A stretch of DNA of 64,000 nt from Azorinus chamasolen (Eukaryota; Mollusca; Bivalvia; Cardiida; Solecurtidae): NCBI GenBank assembly GCA_963576725.1, contig OY755241.1, positions 23,844,449-23,908,448 on the forward strand, in the 5' to 3' direction. The notes under the pieces were generated by a model, which made no database searches, had not been told where the DNA came from, and worked only from the letters and a program-made list of their open reading frames with translations. Shown one piece after another: positions 1 through 11,111 of the stretch (positions within the stretch are counted from its first letter, which is position 1; each line of letters opens with the position of its first letter). The translations under genes were made by a program, and so were the position numbers.

Positions 1-743
1 TGCTACTGTAGCATATCCAGATAAATATTGTGATGAAAGTTGAGAAGGACCCAACAAGCAGAACGTGAGTTAGATATGTTAAGACAGACATATAATATAT
101 TTGCTAACGCAAATTCTAAGTCCAATTGTGCGACTTTGACCTTGAATATATGTACCGAGACTAGACATGCTACAGAAGCATGTCGAGATAAACATTGTGT
201 TTAAATTTGAGATGTATCCACCAAGCAGAACTTAAGTTATGTTAAGATGCTACAGACAGACGGAACGACAGACAGACGCACTGACAGCGCATTTCAATAC
301 TACGCCACATTTGTTTCAAACGGGCGTATTTCTTTCATGGATATTCAACAGGGAAAGGGTTAAAGTTAACAATGAGCGTATTATAACACAGTAAGAACTT
401 ACAACCCATTCCTTCATAGAAGCATGTTTTCACGCATTTCTAAACACTGCAGACCAAAGTCCGATCGCTGCTATAGGAGCCGCCTAATCAGGATCTGTTC
501 TGTTTGCTTAAACAGTAGTATAGACACGATTCTACAGTTTCTTCCTTTTGCAAAACATTTCTTTCAGATGACGTTATAAAAGATAATCTACTTAATGTTC
601 ATGATCTGGTTATTTTTTCCCATAAGTAGTAAACAGGTTAAGGGTTATTTCATTCCTGTATAATGACGCATTTTCGCCCTTTTTGATGCCTCTATAAAAG
701 CCACCTTCTTTTTATCACAATGACTTTAAAACTACACACTTGT

Positions 744-769
744 AATATATATATATATATATATATATC
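744..769. repeat. (TA)n microsatellite
   Basis: About 13 uninterrupted AT dinucleotides. Confidence 0.9.
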
Positions 770-910
770 CCTTTGATCTAGTAAACGCTCCATTTTGGTA
801 GATTTTTTCATTTGGGTTTGGTCTACAATAGTCTCTTATGGAATGGGTAAAGTTTAAATATATGTTATAAAACACTCTTGAATATTCAGCATTATGCAGT
901 CGCCAACATT

Positions 911-1120
911 TTAACCCTTTACGTCACGGGTGAGCAAGTGAGTGAGTTGGGGTTTCTCCACCGATAGTCATGTAAGAAATGATGACCTAGTGAATATTGA
1001 TTTATGCTGACCCACGATACATGAAACTTTGGCCATGACAGAAACTTATAATCACATATTCATTATTCCATAAGCAAACAGAGTAGACCCTGATCAGGCA
1101 GCTCCTACTCCAACATTTAA
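911..1120 (+). mobile_element. TTAA-type MITE copy (partial)
   Basis: Starts with TTAACCCTTTA and contains the block 'gcaaacagagtagaccctgatcag' typical of this family (best copies at 19613-19862 and 21499-21746). The right half with AAAGGGTTAA is missing or decayed. Confidence 0.5.
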
Positions 1121-1857
1121 ATAACAAGAGTAATGGTTCTTATGTAGGGGCCTTCTCCGTAATCCGATCAACCCACCTATGAAGTTTCATGTTGATACTT
1201 CTTAAACATTTTGATTAATCAGCTACGTTAAAGTTTTTGCTCGCCGACGATGACTCCACTGCCTACAACTATGACCACGCCTACAACTACGACCCAAAAT
1301 TAGCTCGAAATTTCTTCGAAACGGGCGAGCTAAAACTCCTTCAACAATGTACTGAAAATGAACATTAACAGTAAATAAAGAAAAATGTAGAATTGTGTAG
1401 TGTTGAAACCGTTGGGATAAATAGAGCAATTACTTCTGTTGGGCTAATGCTAGAGATATCCAATGGTTTCAAAAGCAGACTTTTACAGATGCCTTAAAAG
1501 ACGTCAATATGAGCAGATGGGTTAACCCTGTAGTCCATGAATATTTGTGAAAGAAATAATGACATAATGAATATTAATGAACAGAATATTTATAATGACA
1601 CTTTTGAACGGAAGTTTTTTATTAGGACAAAAATTGTAGAATAACATCTATTTTATTTCTTAAGAAAATACATGTTATCGTGAATATTAGACAGTTCTAT
1701 CAGACAGCCACTACAGCAGCTGTCTGGTCTGGCTCTACTCAGTTTGCAAATTCATAAAATGTTTCCTCTAATAGATATTTGTTTACCCAGTCCCACATAC
1801 TGACGCCTCTGAAAAATTCACTTTCTGAAACCATTTTGATTAATAGAGCGTGTGCTA

Positions 1858-2059
1858 CATATGTGCAAATGCTTTATTTATCACAATGGTTTCACCACTA
1901 CATTATTCTAAAAGTTTCCTTTCTCTAGTAACTGGTCATGTCCGTTAGATTTAGACATAGAGGTTGGGTCTAAAAAGCTCCATATGTGCAAATGCTTTAT
2001 TTATCACAATGGTTTAAACACTACATTATTCTAAAAGTTTCCTTTCTCTAGTAACTGGT
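1858..2059. repeat. Tandem duplication, about 80 bp units 122 bp apart
   Basis: The block from 'catatgtgcaaatgctttat' to 'ctagtaactggtc' occurs at about 1858-1936 and again at 1980-2059 with few differences. Confidence 0.8.
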
Positions 2060-2060
2060 C

Positions 2061-2311
2061 CTAGAGGTTGAATCTAAAAAGCTGATGAGGGAATGGCTTA
2101 ACTAGTACTACCCTTTGCAATGTGTATTTATGAAGGAAGTACAGGGTTACACTAAGACGATTTCCACAGGTACAATGTTTAGTCAAAGTGGAATCAAACT
2201 TTCTTTTAACAAAGCCAACAACAGTTCCAACGAGAGTACCAATCAGAAAAGGAAAATAAAACAGAACACTGCATGCTGGTATTAACGGTCGTCTGTTCAA
2301 TAATTCTAGCC
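2061..2311 (-). CDS. Possible last exon of a host gene, with a membrane segment
   Basis: On the minus strand a frame is open from a possible acceptor (a pyrimidine-rich stretch then ...CACAAG at 2312) to a TAG at 2061. It encodes about 83 residues with one hydrophobic segment (VLFYFPFLIGTLVGTVVGF) followed at once by a basic KRK and a Cys-containing tail. The two bases after the acceptor complete the phase-1 codon left by the exon at 2588-2729, so the two could be joined. I do not recognise the protein. The acceptor is a guess, other AG sites lie nearby, and the open frame could be chance. An inference, not a firm gene. Confidence 0.3.
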
Positions 2312-2587
2312 CTTGTGACGGTGAATAAGTATGTAAGGTTGGCAACAACGACGGCAATGATTTCAATGTGGACGATGAAGGTACGACAATAGCTCATATG
2401 TGTTTCTTCGAAAAACAGATAAATTAATAAAAACCTAACTTATATAACACAAATTACTGCTTACATTAATATCAATCTGATAAAGATATTCATCAAGATA
2501 ACCAAAACATTCTTTCCTATGAGTAGGTTATTATCTTTCTGCCAGAACAAAAGGTCTATATAATTTTATGATTTGTACGAGTCTAAC

Positions 2588-2729
2588 CTTCTGGTTGAAA
2601 ATTATTGCAGAAGATTTGCAGATAATTTTCCGTGTCGTCTAGCCGTCTGTTGATTTTTATCAAATAGTCATCGATCTTCTCAAGGTGTCTCTTCACAGAA
2701 TCAGGGACATGTATTGTGGGTACAGGAAT
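2588..2729 (-). CDS. Internal exon of an unidentified host gene
   Basis: Minus-strand segment of 142 nt, open throughout, bounded by a good acceptor (TTATTTGCAG just before base 2729) and a GT donor (AAG|GTTAGA, intron starting at 2587). It encodes 47 residues, mostly charged and amphipathic (for example KRHLEKIDDYLIKINRRLDD), which look like a coiled coil. The exon begins in phase 0 and ends in phase 1. The exon at 45511-45705 on the same strand ends in phase 0 at a CAG|GTATGT donor, so the two fit as neighbouring exons over a 42.8 kb intron. I do not recognise the family. RNA evidence is needed to confirm the join; the small size leaves some chance of coincidence. Confidence 0.5.
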
Positions 2730-2813
2730 CTGCAAATAAGATAATACACAAATACTTAACATTTACAGAAAAACCTACCTAAGAGGTATATCAGTTTAAG
2801 ACATGTGGAAGTT

Positions 2814-2935
2814 TAACCCTTTTCTTCATATTAATATGTTTTCAAGCATTTGCAAATAGAGTAGACTCAGATCAGACAGATCCTATAGGAGCTATCTGAT
2901 AAGGATCTGCTCTATACGCTAATAGATTTTTAATT
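2814..2935 (+). mobile_element. TTAA-type MITE fragment
   Basis: Starts TTTAACCCTTTT and contains an imperfect central palindrome around AGATCAGACAGATCC / GGAGCTATCTGATAAGGATCT, the signature of the family described at 19613. Confidence 0.5.
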
Positions 2936-3199
2936 ATCTTTTTGTTTTACTTTCTAAAATTGCTGTAATGTTCTGCCATCCACATTTCATTACAACTCTT
3001 TTGGCAATGAATATTCAGTAGGTACTGAAATTTGGAAGAAATATAGAACAGAGAAAGTCAATGTTTTATAGCTCCATTTTTTTCATCCATGGATGAAAGG
3101 CACTGGCTTTGGTTAATTCCATTCATCGAATATAATTATCCTATCATGGAGTTTGTTATCAATACTTTACCAAATGAATATTCATGTAAATTCTGAAGG

Positions 3200-3408
3200 A
3201 AGGTGATCCCCCGAGATAAAAAATTGCAACACAAAAAGAGAAAATTGCAGACTCGGTTCTATTGAGTCTGTTCATGAACAGTAATTGAAAGTGCAACACT
3301 GCTCACGCCCCCGAAAATTGCAGACTCGGTTCTATTGAGTCTGTTCATGAACAGTAATTGAAAGTGCAACACTGCTCACGCCCCCCCCTAGAACCGGCTT
3401 AAGCTGAA
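3200..3408 (+). mobile_element. Twin-hairpin element, copy with internal duplication
   Basis: Starts GGTGATCCCCCGA and carries the two family hairpins (CAGACTC/GAGTCTG with G-to-C type changes here, and GAACAGT/ACTGCTC). The hairpin block of about 80 bp occurs twice in tandem. It ends near ACCGGCTTAAGC. Compare the cleaner copies at 32709-32896 and 38284-38463. Confidence 0.7.
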
Positions 3409-3430
3409 GAAATATTTACATCATAAATGT

Positions 3431-3640
3431 TAACCCTTTAATGCATGCACATTCGTGTAAGAAATATTGAGTAATGGTTAACATGGACACGTGCAGTTTT
3501 GGCCATGGCAGAAACTGTAGAATCATATCTATATTATCTGATAAGCAAACCGAGCAGACCCTGATCAGACAGTTCCTTAGGGATGTGAAACAGCGCTACA
3601 GCCCTATAATGAGAGGAGTGAACGCATGAGTCTGAGTTTA
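3431..3640 (+). mobile_element. TTAA-type MITE fragment
   Basis: Begins GTTAACCCTTTAATGC and contains GCAAACCGAGCAGACCCTGATCAG. Same family as 19613-19862. Confidence 0.5.
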
Positions 3641-3814
3641 ACGTTTACACAATTGCTAACAGAGTAGATCCAGATCTGAACAGGCTTTGCTCTTTTACTC
3701 TTGAAATATTACAGATTTAAACATTCCTAAGGATATTTCCATAGCCATATCTCCTGTGCGGTATACAATTTTTGGGTTTCTTTTAATTAATGGTTATAAC
3801 TAATAAATATATTC

Positions 3815-3984
3815 TGAAAGTGGGAGATCCTTCGAGGGCCAACGTAGCAATGTGAAAAGAGAAAATTGCAGACACGGTTTTATTCAGTCTGTTCATGAGT
3901 GGTAATTAAAAGTACAACACTTCTCAAGCCCCCTAGTAACGGCTTAAGCGGTATCAAATTCTCAAAACTAATAACAACAAAACT
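3815..3984 (+). mobile_element. Twin-hairpin element, diverged copy
   Basis: Starts near GAGATCCTTCGAG; hairpin 1 is CAGACAC...CAGTCTG and hairpin 2 is GAGTGGT...ACTTCTC (one mismatch). It abuts the start of the next pearl element. Confidence 0.6.
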
Positions 3985-5243
3985 AACTAGAGGTTTTTGT
4001 CAAAAAAACGGATGTCTCCCCTCTAATAAAAACAATATGTAAAGGGAAATCACTAAAAATGTTATGGTCTTGATGAATGATACTTCCCCTCATTATGCGT
4101 TTTCCACACTACATTTTTCAAGAAGAAAATGATAACAGCTAATAACTCCAAAAATACTGATACCAGATTTATGGCCCTTGTGCATGACACTTACTTTCAT
4201 CATGCTCTTTCCAAAAATAAAATGTCATTCCAATAGTATCAGTCGAACAGGAGTTATTGATCGGCCAAAAAATGTAACTCCAAAATTATTGAAGCCAGAA
4301 TTATGGCCCTTATTCATGACACTTTCTCTCATCATGCTCTTTCCATGTATAAAGTTTCAATACGATGGCAAGAGCCATGTAGGAGTTATCGTCCGGACAA
4401 GGAAGAATTAAACAAATGTACAAGGGGCAATAACTCTAAACTTTATTGAAGCTGGAGTTCAGGATCTTATGCATGACACTTTCTCTTATCATGATCGTTA
4501 CATGTATGAAGTTTCACTTCAATGGCATGTGTCACATAGGAGTAATCATCCGGACAAAAAAATGTTACAAAGGGCAATAACTCCAATATTAGTGAAGCCA
4601 GAGTTATGGACCTTGTGCATGACACTTCCTCTCGTTATGATCTTTCCATATATGAAGTTTCAATTCAATGTCATGAGCCATATAGAAGTTATCGTCCGGA
4701 CAAAAAAGCGTGATTTTTTTACAAAGGGCAATAACTCCTATATTAGTGAAGCCAGAGTTATGTACCTTCTGCATGACACTTCCTCTCATTATGCTCTTTC
4801 CATATATGAAGTTTCAATCAACTGGCATCAGGCATATTGAAGCTATTGTCCGGACAAAAAATTATGATATTTTTACAAAGGGCAATAACTCCAATATTAG
4901 TGAAGCCAGAGTTATGGACCTTGTGCATGACACTTCCTCTCGTCATGATCTTTCCATATATGAAGTTTCAATCCAATGGCATGAGCCATATAGGAGTTAT
5001 CGTCCGGACAAAAAAGTGTGATTTTTTTTACAAAGGGCAATAACTCCAATATTAGTGAAGCCAGAGTTATGGACCTTGTGCATGACACTTCCTCTCATTA
5101 TGCTCTTTCCATATATGAAGTTTCAATCAACTGGCATCAGGCATATTGAAGTTATCGTCCGGACAAAAAGTGTGACGGACAGACGGACGGACAGACAGAC
5201 AACTCTCACGAAAACAATATGTCTCCCCCATATAAATATGGGG
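3985..5243 (+). mobile_element. Pearl/Helitron-like element A, 154-bp core repeats
   Basis: A left end (AACTAGAGGTTTTTGTC, then ATGTCTCCC) is followed from about 4140 by tandem units of 154-155 bp (unit starts measured at 4571, 4725, 4879, 5034). Then come a GACGGACAGACGGACGG microsatellite and a perfect terminal hairpin (ATGTCTCCCCC, 10-nt loop, GGGGGAGACAT) followed by AACTAG. Core array plus tetranucleotide tract plus terminal hairpin is the known build of bivalve 'pearl' (HINE-like) elements; Helitrons end in a hairpin near CTRR. Because 154 is not a multiple of 3, short peptides of the same array appear in all frames; they are not genes. A copy of the same family begins at 62998. Confidence 0.75.
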
Positions 5244-5904
5244 GGAGACATAACTAGAGGTTTGTTTTTGTCACAAAAACAGATGTCTCCCCCTCCCATC
5301 TATTTTCCAATACACAAGGGTACTGTCTAACTCCAAACTTATCAGGGTCTAATTTTAAGTCATCAGGGGCAATAATTCCAACATTATCAGGGGAGACAAT
5401 TAAAAAAACCGAGTACACAACAACACATGCTGGTTAACATTCCTGTACAGTTTGGTGACTCTAGTACTAGTGGTTTCAGAGATACACACAACACAAAGTA
5501 AAGTTTCTCTTATTTTAAGTCACAAAGGGCAGTAACTCCAAAGTTATCAGGGAGACAATTAAACCCCCAGATGCACAGCAACACATGCTGGTGAACATTG
5601 CTGTGAAGTTTGGTGACTCTAGCCCTACTGGTTTCAGAGATACGTGCAGCACTAAGTTTCTCTAATTTTAAGTTATCATATCAGGGGCAATAACTCAGTT
5701 ATCAGGGGAGACAATTAAAAAACAACGGTGCACAACAACCCATGCTGGTCAACATTCCTGTGAAGTTTTGTGGCTCTAGCCCCAGTAGTTTTAAATATAT
5801 GCATGACACAAAGTTTCTCTAATTTAAAGTAATCATATCAGGGACAGTACCTCAAGAATTATCAAGGGGAGACAATTCAAAAATCCCAGGTGACAACAAC
5901 TCAT
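5244..5904 (+). mobile_element. Pearl-like element B, left part
   Basis: Begins with the same AACTAGAGGTTT...ATGTCTCCCC left end as element A but has a different core: about 165-bp units containing CAGGGGCAATAACTC, GGGGAGACAATTAA and CATGCTGGT(T/C)AACATTCCTGT. It is cut at 5904 by a LINE and resumes at 9434. Confidence 0.65.
5898..5904 (+). repeat. Target site duplication of LINE copy 1 (AACTCAT)
   Basis: AACTCAT here and again at 9434-9440 flank the inserted LINE. Neighbouring units of the host repeat read CAACCCATGCTGG across the same point. Confidence 0.8.
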
Positions 5905-8900
5905 AATTTTTATTATTATTATTATACCACATTTATATAGCGCTCTTTTCACACTGGATATGTGCGTTCAAAAGCGCTTCACATGGATGAAATCACTAGC
6001 CGGAACGGTCAGCATGATTATCTATCCAGACAATGAAAGATGTACAATATATATGAAATCGCTAGCCGGAAAGAACTACATGATTTTCCACCCGGTCAGT
6101 AAAAGATATGCAAAAGATATACAATAGATATAAAATCTCTTTCCGCAAGGAATAGCATAAACTGTATTAACAAACTTGATATAGACGGGGTGACTGAAAG
6201 CCATGCTCATCAATATCACAAAATATAATAAACTATATAAACAAACTGGATACAGACAAGTTGACTGAAAGCCATGCTCATCAATATCACAAATTAGAAT
6301 AATCTATATTAACAAACTTGATACAGACAAGTTGACTGAAAGCCATGCTCCTCAATATCATAAATTAGAATAAATTGGCTGACTGAAAATCATTCCATTT
6401 ATATGACTATTGTGTCAACTGTTAGCTTGATAGGTTTAGCTGAAAGCCATTCCTATCCTGAACTCAGTTGCCACTGTACATGACTACTGGGTCAACTGTT
6501 ACCTTAATAGGTTGGCTGAAAGCCATTCCTATCTTTAGCTTAGTTGCCACTGTACATGACTATTGGGTAATCTGTTAGCTTAATAGGTTGACTGAAAGCC
6601 ATTCCTATTCTGAACAAATCTGTCCTAGTAACAAATGTTGAAAAAGTGCGTTTTCAGACACCTTTTGAAACATGCCAGTGACCTTGCGTCTCTAATGCCT
6701 GAGGGTAAAGCATTCCAAAGTTTCGGAGCTGCATGCATGAAACTTCTCTCACCGTATTTTACCGTACGACTTTTTGGCACAACCAACGACAATGATCTGC
6801 TTGCTGACCTTAACTCTCTGCGCGGCCTGTATACGTCAAGCATGTCGACAATGTACTTGGGAGATTCATTGTGCATGTCTTTATACGTAAGTCAGAATTT
6901 TGAATTCAATCCGATGTTGAACCGGAAGCCAGTGAAGTTCCTTCAAAACCGGCGTGATACGAGCGTATGATTATATCGAGAAGTTCTGGTAATGATGCGG
7001 GCTGTCGTGTTTTGCAGTGGGTTGTTTGAAATCCCATACAGCAGTGAATTGCAGTAGTCTATTTTCGATGTAATAAGAGAGTTTACCAAAGTCTTGGTAG
7101 CATCAGGTGAGAGGTACTTTCTAATATGGCCTATTTGTCGGAGCTGTGCATAACTAGACCTACACACGGAATTGACATGTGATGCCATATCCATTTGTGA
7201 ATCGAGCCATGCACCGAGATTCTTTATACACAAAGATGGCCTGATTTTAGAGGGTCCTACTGGCACACTAACCTCTGCAGGTACTTCTGTGTTTTTTGTA
7301 TGAAACAGAATGACCTCAGTCCTGTCAGTATTGAGCTCAGCATGTTCCGATGCATCCAGGAGACTACTTCTTTGAGATAGTCATCAACTCGTGATAAAGC
7401 CTCCAGTTGACAGGATATGCCCTTGGGCGTAAAGGACAGGTATAACTGTGATTCATCTGCATAGAAATGGCCATGATTTCTGCAGATTGAGCCGACAGGT
7501 TTCGTGTACATGATGAAGTGTTTTGGTCCTAGGGCACGCTATATTCCATTTTAACCGGGGTGGACAGTTCTCCATCTACTGTCATTCAGGTAGGAGGTTA
7601 TCCACTCAAGAGGTTTTCCAATAATTCTGAAGTCTTTTTCCAGGGGTTTTAGCATAGTTTCATGATCGATAGTGTCAAATGCAGCCGATAAGTCAAGCAT
7701 GACCAAAGTTCAAGGTCAAGTGGGACTCAATGCGCTTGTCGACTACTTTTTCTAACACTTTGGAGACAAATGGCAATGACTTTAACAGCCATGTAGGTAA
7801 AGGATCCAGTTCACAGGACTTGCAAGGGGATGCCTTAATGATCTGTTCTACTTCTTCTGTAGCTGTAAAAAAGCTATCAAAAGCGTGTGTTGCATGCTGC
7901 AACTAGTGCACTCGATACAGTGTATGATGCAATATCTGCCCGAATTTTGTCCACTTTGTTGACAAAAAAAGTCACTGAAGTCTTGTGCAAGTTGTCTTGA
8001 GGACGAATGCTTGGGCAATTTGATGTCACTAGTTGTGCCTAACAGGAGCTTAGTAACTTTGAAAAGACTCTTTGAATCTGCTTGGCAAGATTCTACTTTC
8101 TCGGAGTAGAAATCAACCTTTGCCTTTGTAAACAGCTTGTTTACGTTGACACACTGTTTTCTGTATAGCTGATGGTCTATTGTGAGTGGATTTCCTCCAA
8201 TTTCTTTCCAACTTGCGCCGTGCATGTTTAGCATCGTGCAGTTCCTGGGTATACCACGGACATGATGGTCTGAGCGTTATGGTTTTAGTACACAATGGTG
8301 CATGTTTATCTGCAAGTGCATCCAGCGCTTGGGTATATGTGTTAACCAGCTTATCAACATCTGTCATTTGCAAACTTGCTTTGATGGGTTCAGAGTTGAT
8401 GAGATCTCTTTTAAATGAGTCAACATTAATTGCTCTAAGTTTCCGAAATAAAAGTTTTTCTCACTGTTGGAGGTTTAGCCGCCTTTGCTTCGAAAGTTAC
8501 GGAAAAATGATCGCGCGAAACTTTACCAGTGCCGTCAGATAGTCCTGGATCGGCGACTTCAATATTTGACACAGTCATCACCGTTTCTTGTGATAATAAC
8601 ATCAAGGGTATGTCCACCTACATGAGTGGCTTCATCCACATGCTGTTGCAATCCAAATGACTAACAAAGTATACTAACAAAGTGAACTGTGTTCCTGTCA
8701 CTTTGATTGTCAAGATGGATGTTTAAGTCCCCTACAATGATGACTGGTCTGTCACAAGTCACAAATTTAGATAGGAAAAGTGGCCATTCATTATCGAGAA
8801 AATCTCCGGTTTTAAGGTCATTTCCCCGCGATAGCGGTGGTCTGTAAACGACTACTAGGCGTAGAGTGAAATCTCGGATACTTATGGTGCAGTCCATGTA

Positions 8901-9433
8901 CACAAAATGTGAGAAATCGCCATCTCTTGTTGACGAATGGAGACGAAGTCCTATTGAAGTCTTATGTATGACTGCCATCCCACCGCCACGGTTGGAATTG
9001 CAGCGAGGGACATGTTCAATTTTGTAATTGGCGGGGAACTAGTTCACTTAGGTACGATTTGTCTACAGAACTACCGAGCCAGGTTTCTGTAACGGCTACC
9101 ACATCTAAGTCATTTGAAACAATATAGTCGCAAATAGAAAGAGCCTTGTTTTTGACTGATCTAGAATTTATGCTGCATACTTTTACAAAAGTCTGAATTC
9201 TGGCTGGCGTTGGAGGTTCGCGTTTTACAAGTACAAGGTTGTCCGTTTCTCTGGAAAAGGGCACTGCTGAGAATTTACCAGTGTTTCTGTGAGGTTTTGA
9301 AACAGTGGGTCTGATTATCTGGGGTAACTCTTTCAAATGATAGAAATTTACGCCAGCAGATGGAATTTCCCTTTTGATCTGCCGGTTTCCAGAAACAATT
9401 GGAATTGATTGGGGTATTTCCCTTAATTTGGTT
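5905..9433 (-). mobile_element. L2/CR1-type LINE, copy 1, decayed and 5'-truncated
   Basis: A 3.5 kb minus-strand insert with a 7-bp target duplication. Its 3' end is at the low coordinate: GCGCTATATAAATG-type tail followed by (AAT)n, a tail known from L2-like elements. The 3' UTR (about 5930-6620) holds subrepeats containing GACTGAAAGCCATTC. Coding parts from 9433 down to 6625 give an AP endonuclease, a reverse transcriptase and the C-terminal LWNALPSGIRD motif. The 5' end stops inside the N-terminal coding part. Confidence 0.85.
6625..9433 (-). pseudogene. LINE ORF2 remnant: endonuclease plus reverse transcriptase
   Basis: The ORF2 product would nick DNA with its apurinic-type endonuclease and copy its own RNA at the nick. 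Visible in order on the minus strand: N-terminal part; endonuclease pieces at about 9250-8660 (SRSVKNKALSICDYIVSNDL, AVTETWLGSS, VVVYRPP, VIIVGDLNIHL); the linker; RT pieces at about 7900-6950; and the C-terminal half with APKLWNALPSGIRDARS near 6720. The frame is broken at least seven times. Compared with copy 2, two in-frame blocks of about 55 and 40 codons are missing around 7680-7790 (the segment before LPFVSKVLEK and the one after ESHL). The RT catalytic YxDD box reads YADE (codons TATGCAGATGAA near 7460), so the second catalytic Asp is lost. Dead copy. Confidence 0.85.
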
Positions 9434-9590
9434 AACTCATGCTGGTCAACATTCCTGTGAAGTGTGGTGACTCTAGCCCAACTGGTTTTGAACAGTGATA
9501 CGCGCGACACAAGTTTGTGACAGACGGACGGACAGACAGACAAATCTGGCAAAAACAATATAGAAATAGTGATCTCCAAACACTAAGGGC
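9434..9590 (+). mobile_element. Pearl-like element B, right part
   Basis: Continues the repeat interrupted at 5904 (AACTCATGCTGGTCAACATTCC...), then a GACGGACGGACAGACAGAC tract and CAAAAACAATATAG. The terminal hairpin is missing or decayed. Confidence 0.65.
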
Positions 9591-9760
9591 GTCTTCCTCT
9601 GATGACACAGAGCATTTGTCCTTGATATAAAACCAATATGTGAAAATCTATTTGAGTTATCGCGTCACATCGAAATTGCTGATAGACGGACGGACGGACA
9701 GACATACTCCTATAGGGTTCCTGCATTACAATGCAGATCCCTAATAATAAAGTCGTATAC
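9591..9760 (+). mobile_element. Pearl-like right-end fragment
   Basis: AGACGGACGGACGGACAGAC near 9670 followed by a short hairpin (TGCATT...AATGCA). No core repeats remain. Confidence 0.4.
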
Positions 9761-9804
9761 AGAAGAGTCCTTTAAAACCCATCTAGCAAATATCTTCGAA
9801 CTAA

Positions 9805-9925
9805 ACTCTTTAGCCCTTTACACCATATATACGCCTCTCTATTCCTTTGCAAACAGAGTAAACCAATATCAGAAGGCTCCTGCAGGATCCATTTGATCAG
9901 CCTACTCTGTTTTCAAATGATATAA
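9805..9925 (+). mobile_element. TTAA-type MITE fragment
   Basis: TAGCCCTTTACACC, then TTGCAAACAGAGTA...TACTCTGTTTTCAA around a short palindrome (GGCTCCTGCAGGATCC). Confidence 0.4.
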
Positions 9926-10012
9926 TTGAGATATATATCATATTATGCCTCAATATATCCTGCAATGCAAAACTCCCACAGACTTAAACTGTGATCTTAT
10001 GATATATCACCC

Positions 10013-10279
10013 TCAGAATGAGCTTCCAGTGAATATATCAGGATATATTACCCTCAGAATGAGCTTCCAGTTTCTAAACCACAAATCTAACATCATCACT
10101 GCTATGACCACGACTCCAATATTTTTGTTAATTGCCTTCTCTCTCTCATGTCTTATATCACTCAAATGTACTTCCATTATCTTCCGAATTTCTCTCCCAG
10201 TCTCTTCCAAATACACCTTTCTATCGCATTTATTGCATTTTATTGCATATACTATATATATTCGGGAGAATGCATGCAA
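10013..10279 (-). pseudogene. GIY-YIG endonuclease remnant of a Penelope-like element
   Basis: An 88-codon minus-strand frame contains IYIVYAIKCNKCDRKVYLEE, then TGREIRKIMEVHLSDIRHER. This is the GIY-YIG nuclease core of Penelope-like elements: the C-x2-C of the zinc finger, a degenerate Y-x-G (here YLEETG), an Arg-rich helix and a His. No RT is visible nearby, so only this piece survived. Both Cys of the C-x2-C are encoded by TGC/TGT, in contrast with the Naiad copies in this window. The last third of the frame probably lies outside the domain. Confidence 0.6.
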
Positions 10280-10299
10280 GACGGCGTTGCGCTCATGAT

Positions 10300-11111
10300 G
10301 TCATTACTTTTGAAATAATAACTTTGTTACCATGATGCTGGATCAACATTTACTCTCTTTGATTTTATGGCTGAATGCATGTACCAAAGTTTTGACGTGT
10401 TTTGACATGATTATTTTTGATAAGGATGTAGTCGAAATATTAGATACGAGCTATTTAAGTATTTTTGTATTAGATCTATCTTAATTCCCTTTTTTGGAAT
10501 GTTATCTTCATTGATTATTTCTTTTAATTGTAGAAATAAGGCGTATGTCACAATGATTTATGCACAACTTTGTGCGCATGTGAAATATTTTACTCGGGTA
10601 ATGTAAATAAGAGCACTGTGGAAATATTTACCGCACACCGAGTAAAGTAATACACAATCTCTGTTGAATTAGTGTAAACACAATGTCTAGGCCTCAACCA
10701 AGTAACTAGATAAAGATTAACGGTCGATTCAATGACAATTTATTTACTGACTATTCTTAAACTTGTATACATAACATGATGACGTTGACGACGTCGTGTA
10801 GACGTGGGATTAGCAGATAATATTTTCAGCAATATCAATAGTGTTATATACCGGTTAAATATTGTTGTTAAACAAATCTGTATACTTGTTAGTATAACCT
10901 TTTTTATTTATGAACATTTCTGCATTTTTCGTAAACAAAGATGGCTTATAATGATGCACAATGTTGAGGTTTGTACTGCTCATTAGATACAATAGTGCCG
11001 TGTTGATGACATGTGTCTGACTTAACCATGGTGTATTAAAAAAATATCACGGTTCTGTCCCATTTTTATTTCTTCAAATTGATTAGGATTATATTTGCTA
11101 CAATTATAGAA
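10300..11111. other. No recognisable feature
   Basis: AT-rich sequence without a credible open frame, repeat or hairpin. A 60-codon plus-strand frame at 10804-10986 has no recognisable content. Confidence 0.5.

Larger units (their letters stand above)
1..2057. other. Noncoding stretch with decayed MITE pieces
   Basis: I see no convincing gene. The stretch holds pieces of a TTAA-flanked MITE family (about 405-545, 911-1120, 1500-1780), a short ACGG/ACAG-like microsatellite remnant near 250-285, a TA tract and a tandem duplication (listed separately). A short minus-strand open frame at 1223-1429 shows no domain or codon bias that I can recognise. Confidence 0.6.

Noticed and set aside
4178..5330. 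Run of plus-strand open frames of 68-123 codons
   Set aside because: They are one 154-bp tandem repeat read in successive phases; not protein-coding.
6635..6970. Plus-strand frame opposite the LINE C-terminus (also 26607-26894, 28017-28418, 28513-28812)
   Set aside because: Antisense shadows of ORF2; same shadow appears in both LINE copies because the sequence is shared.
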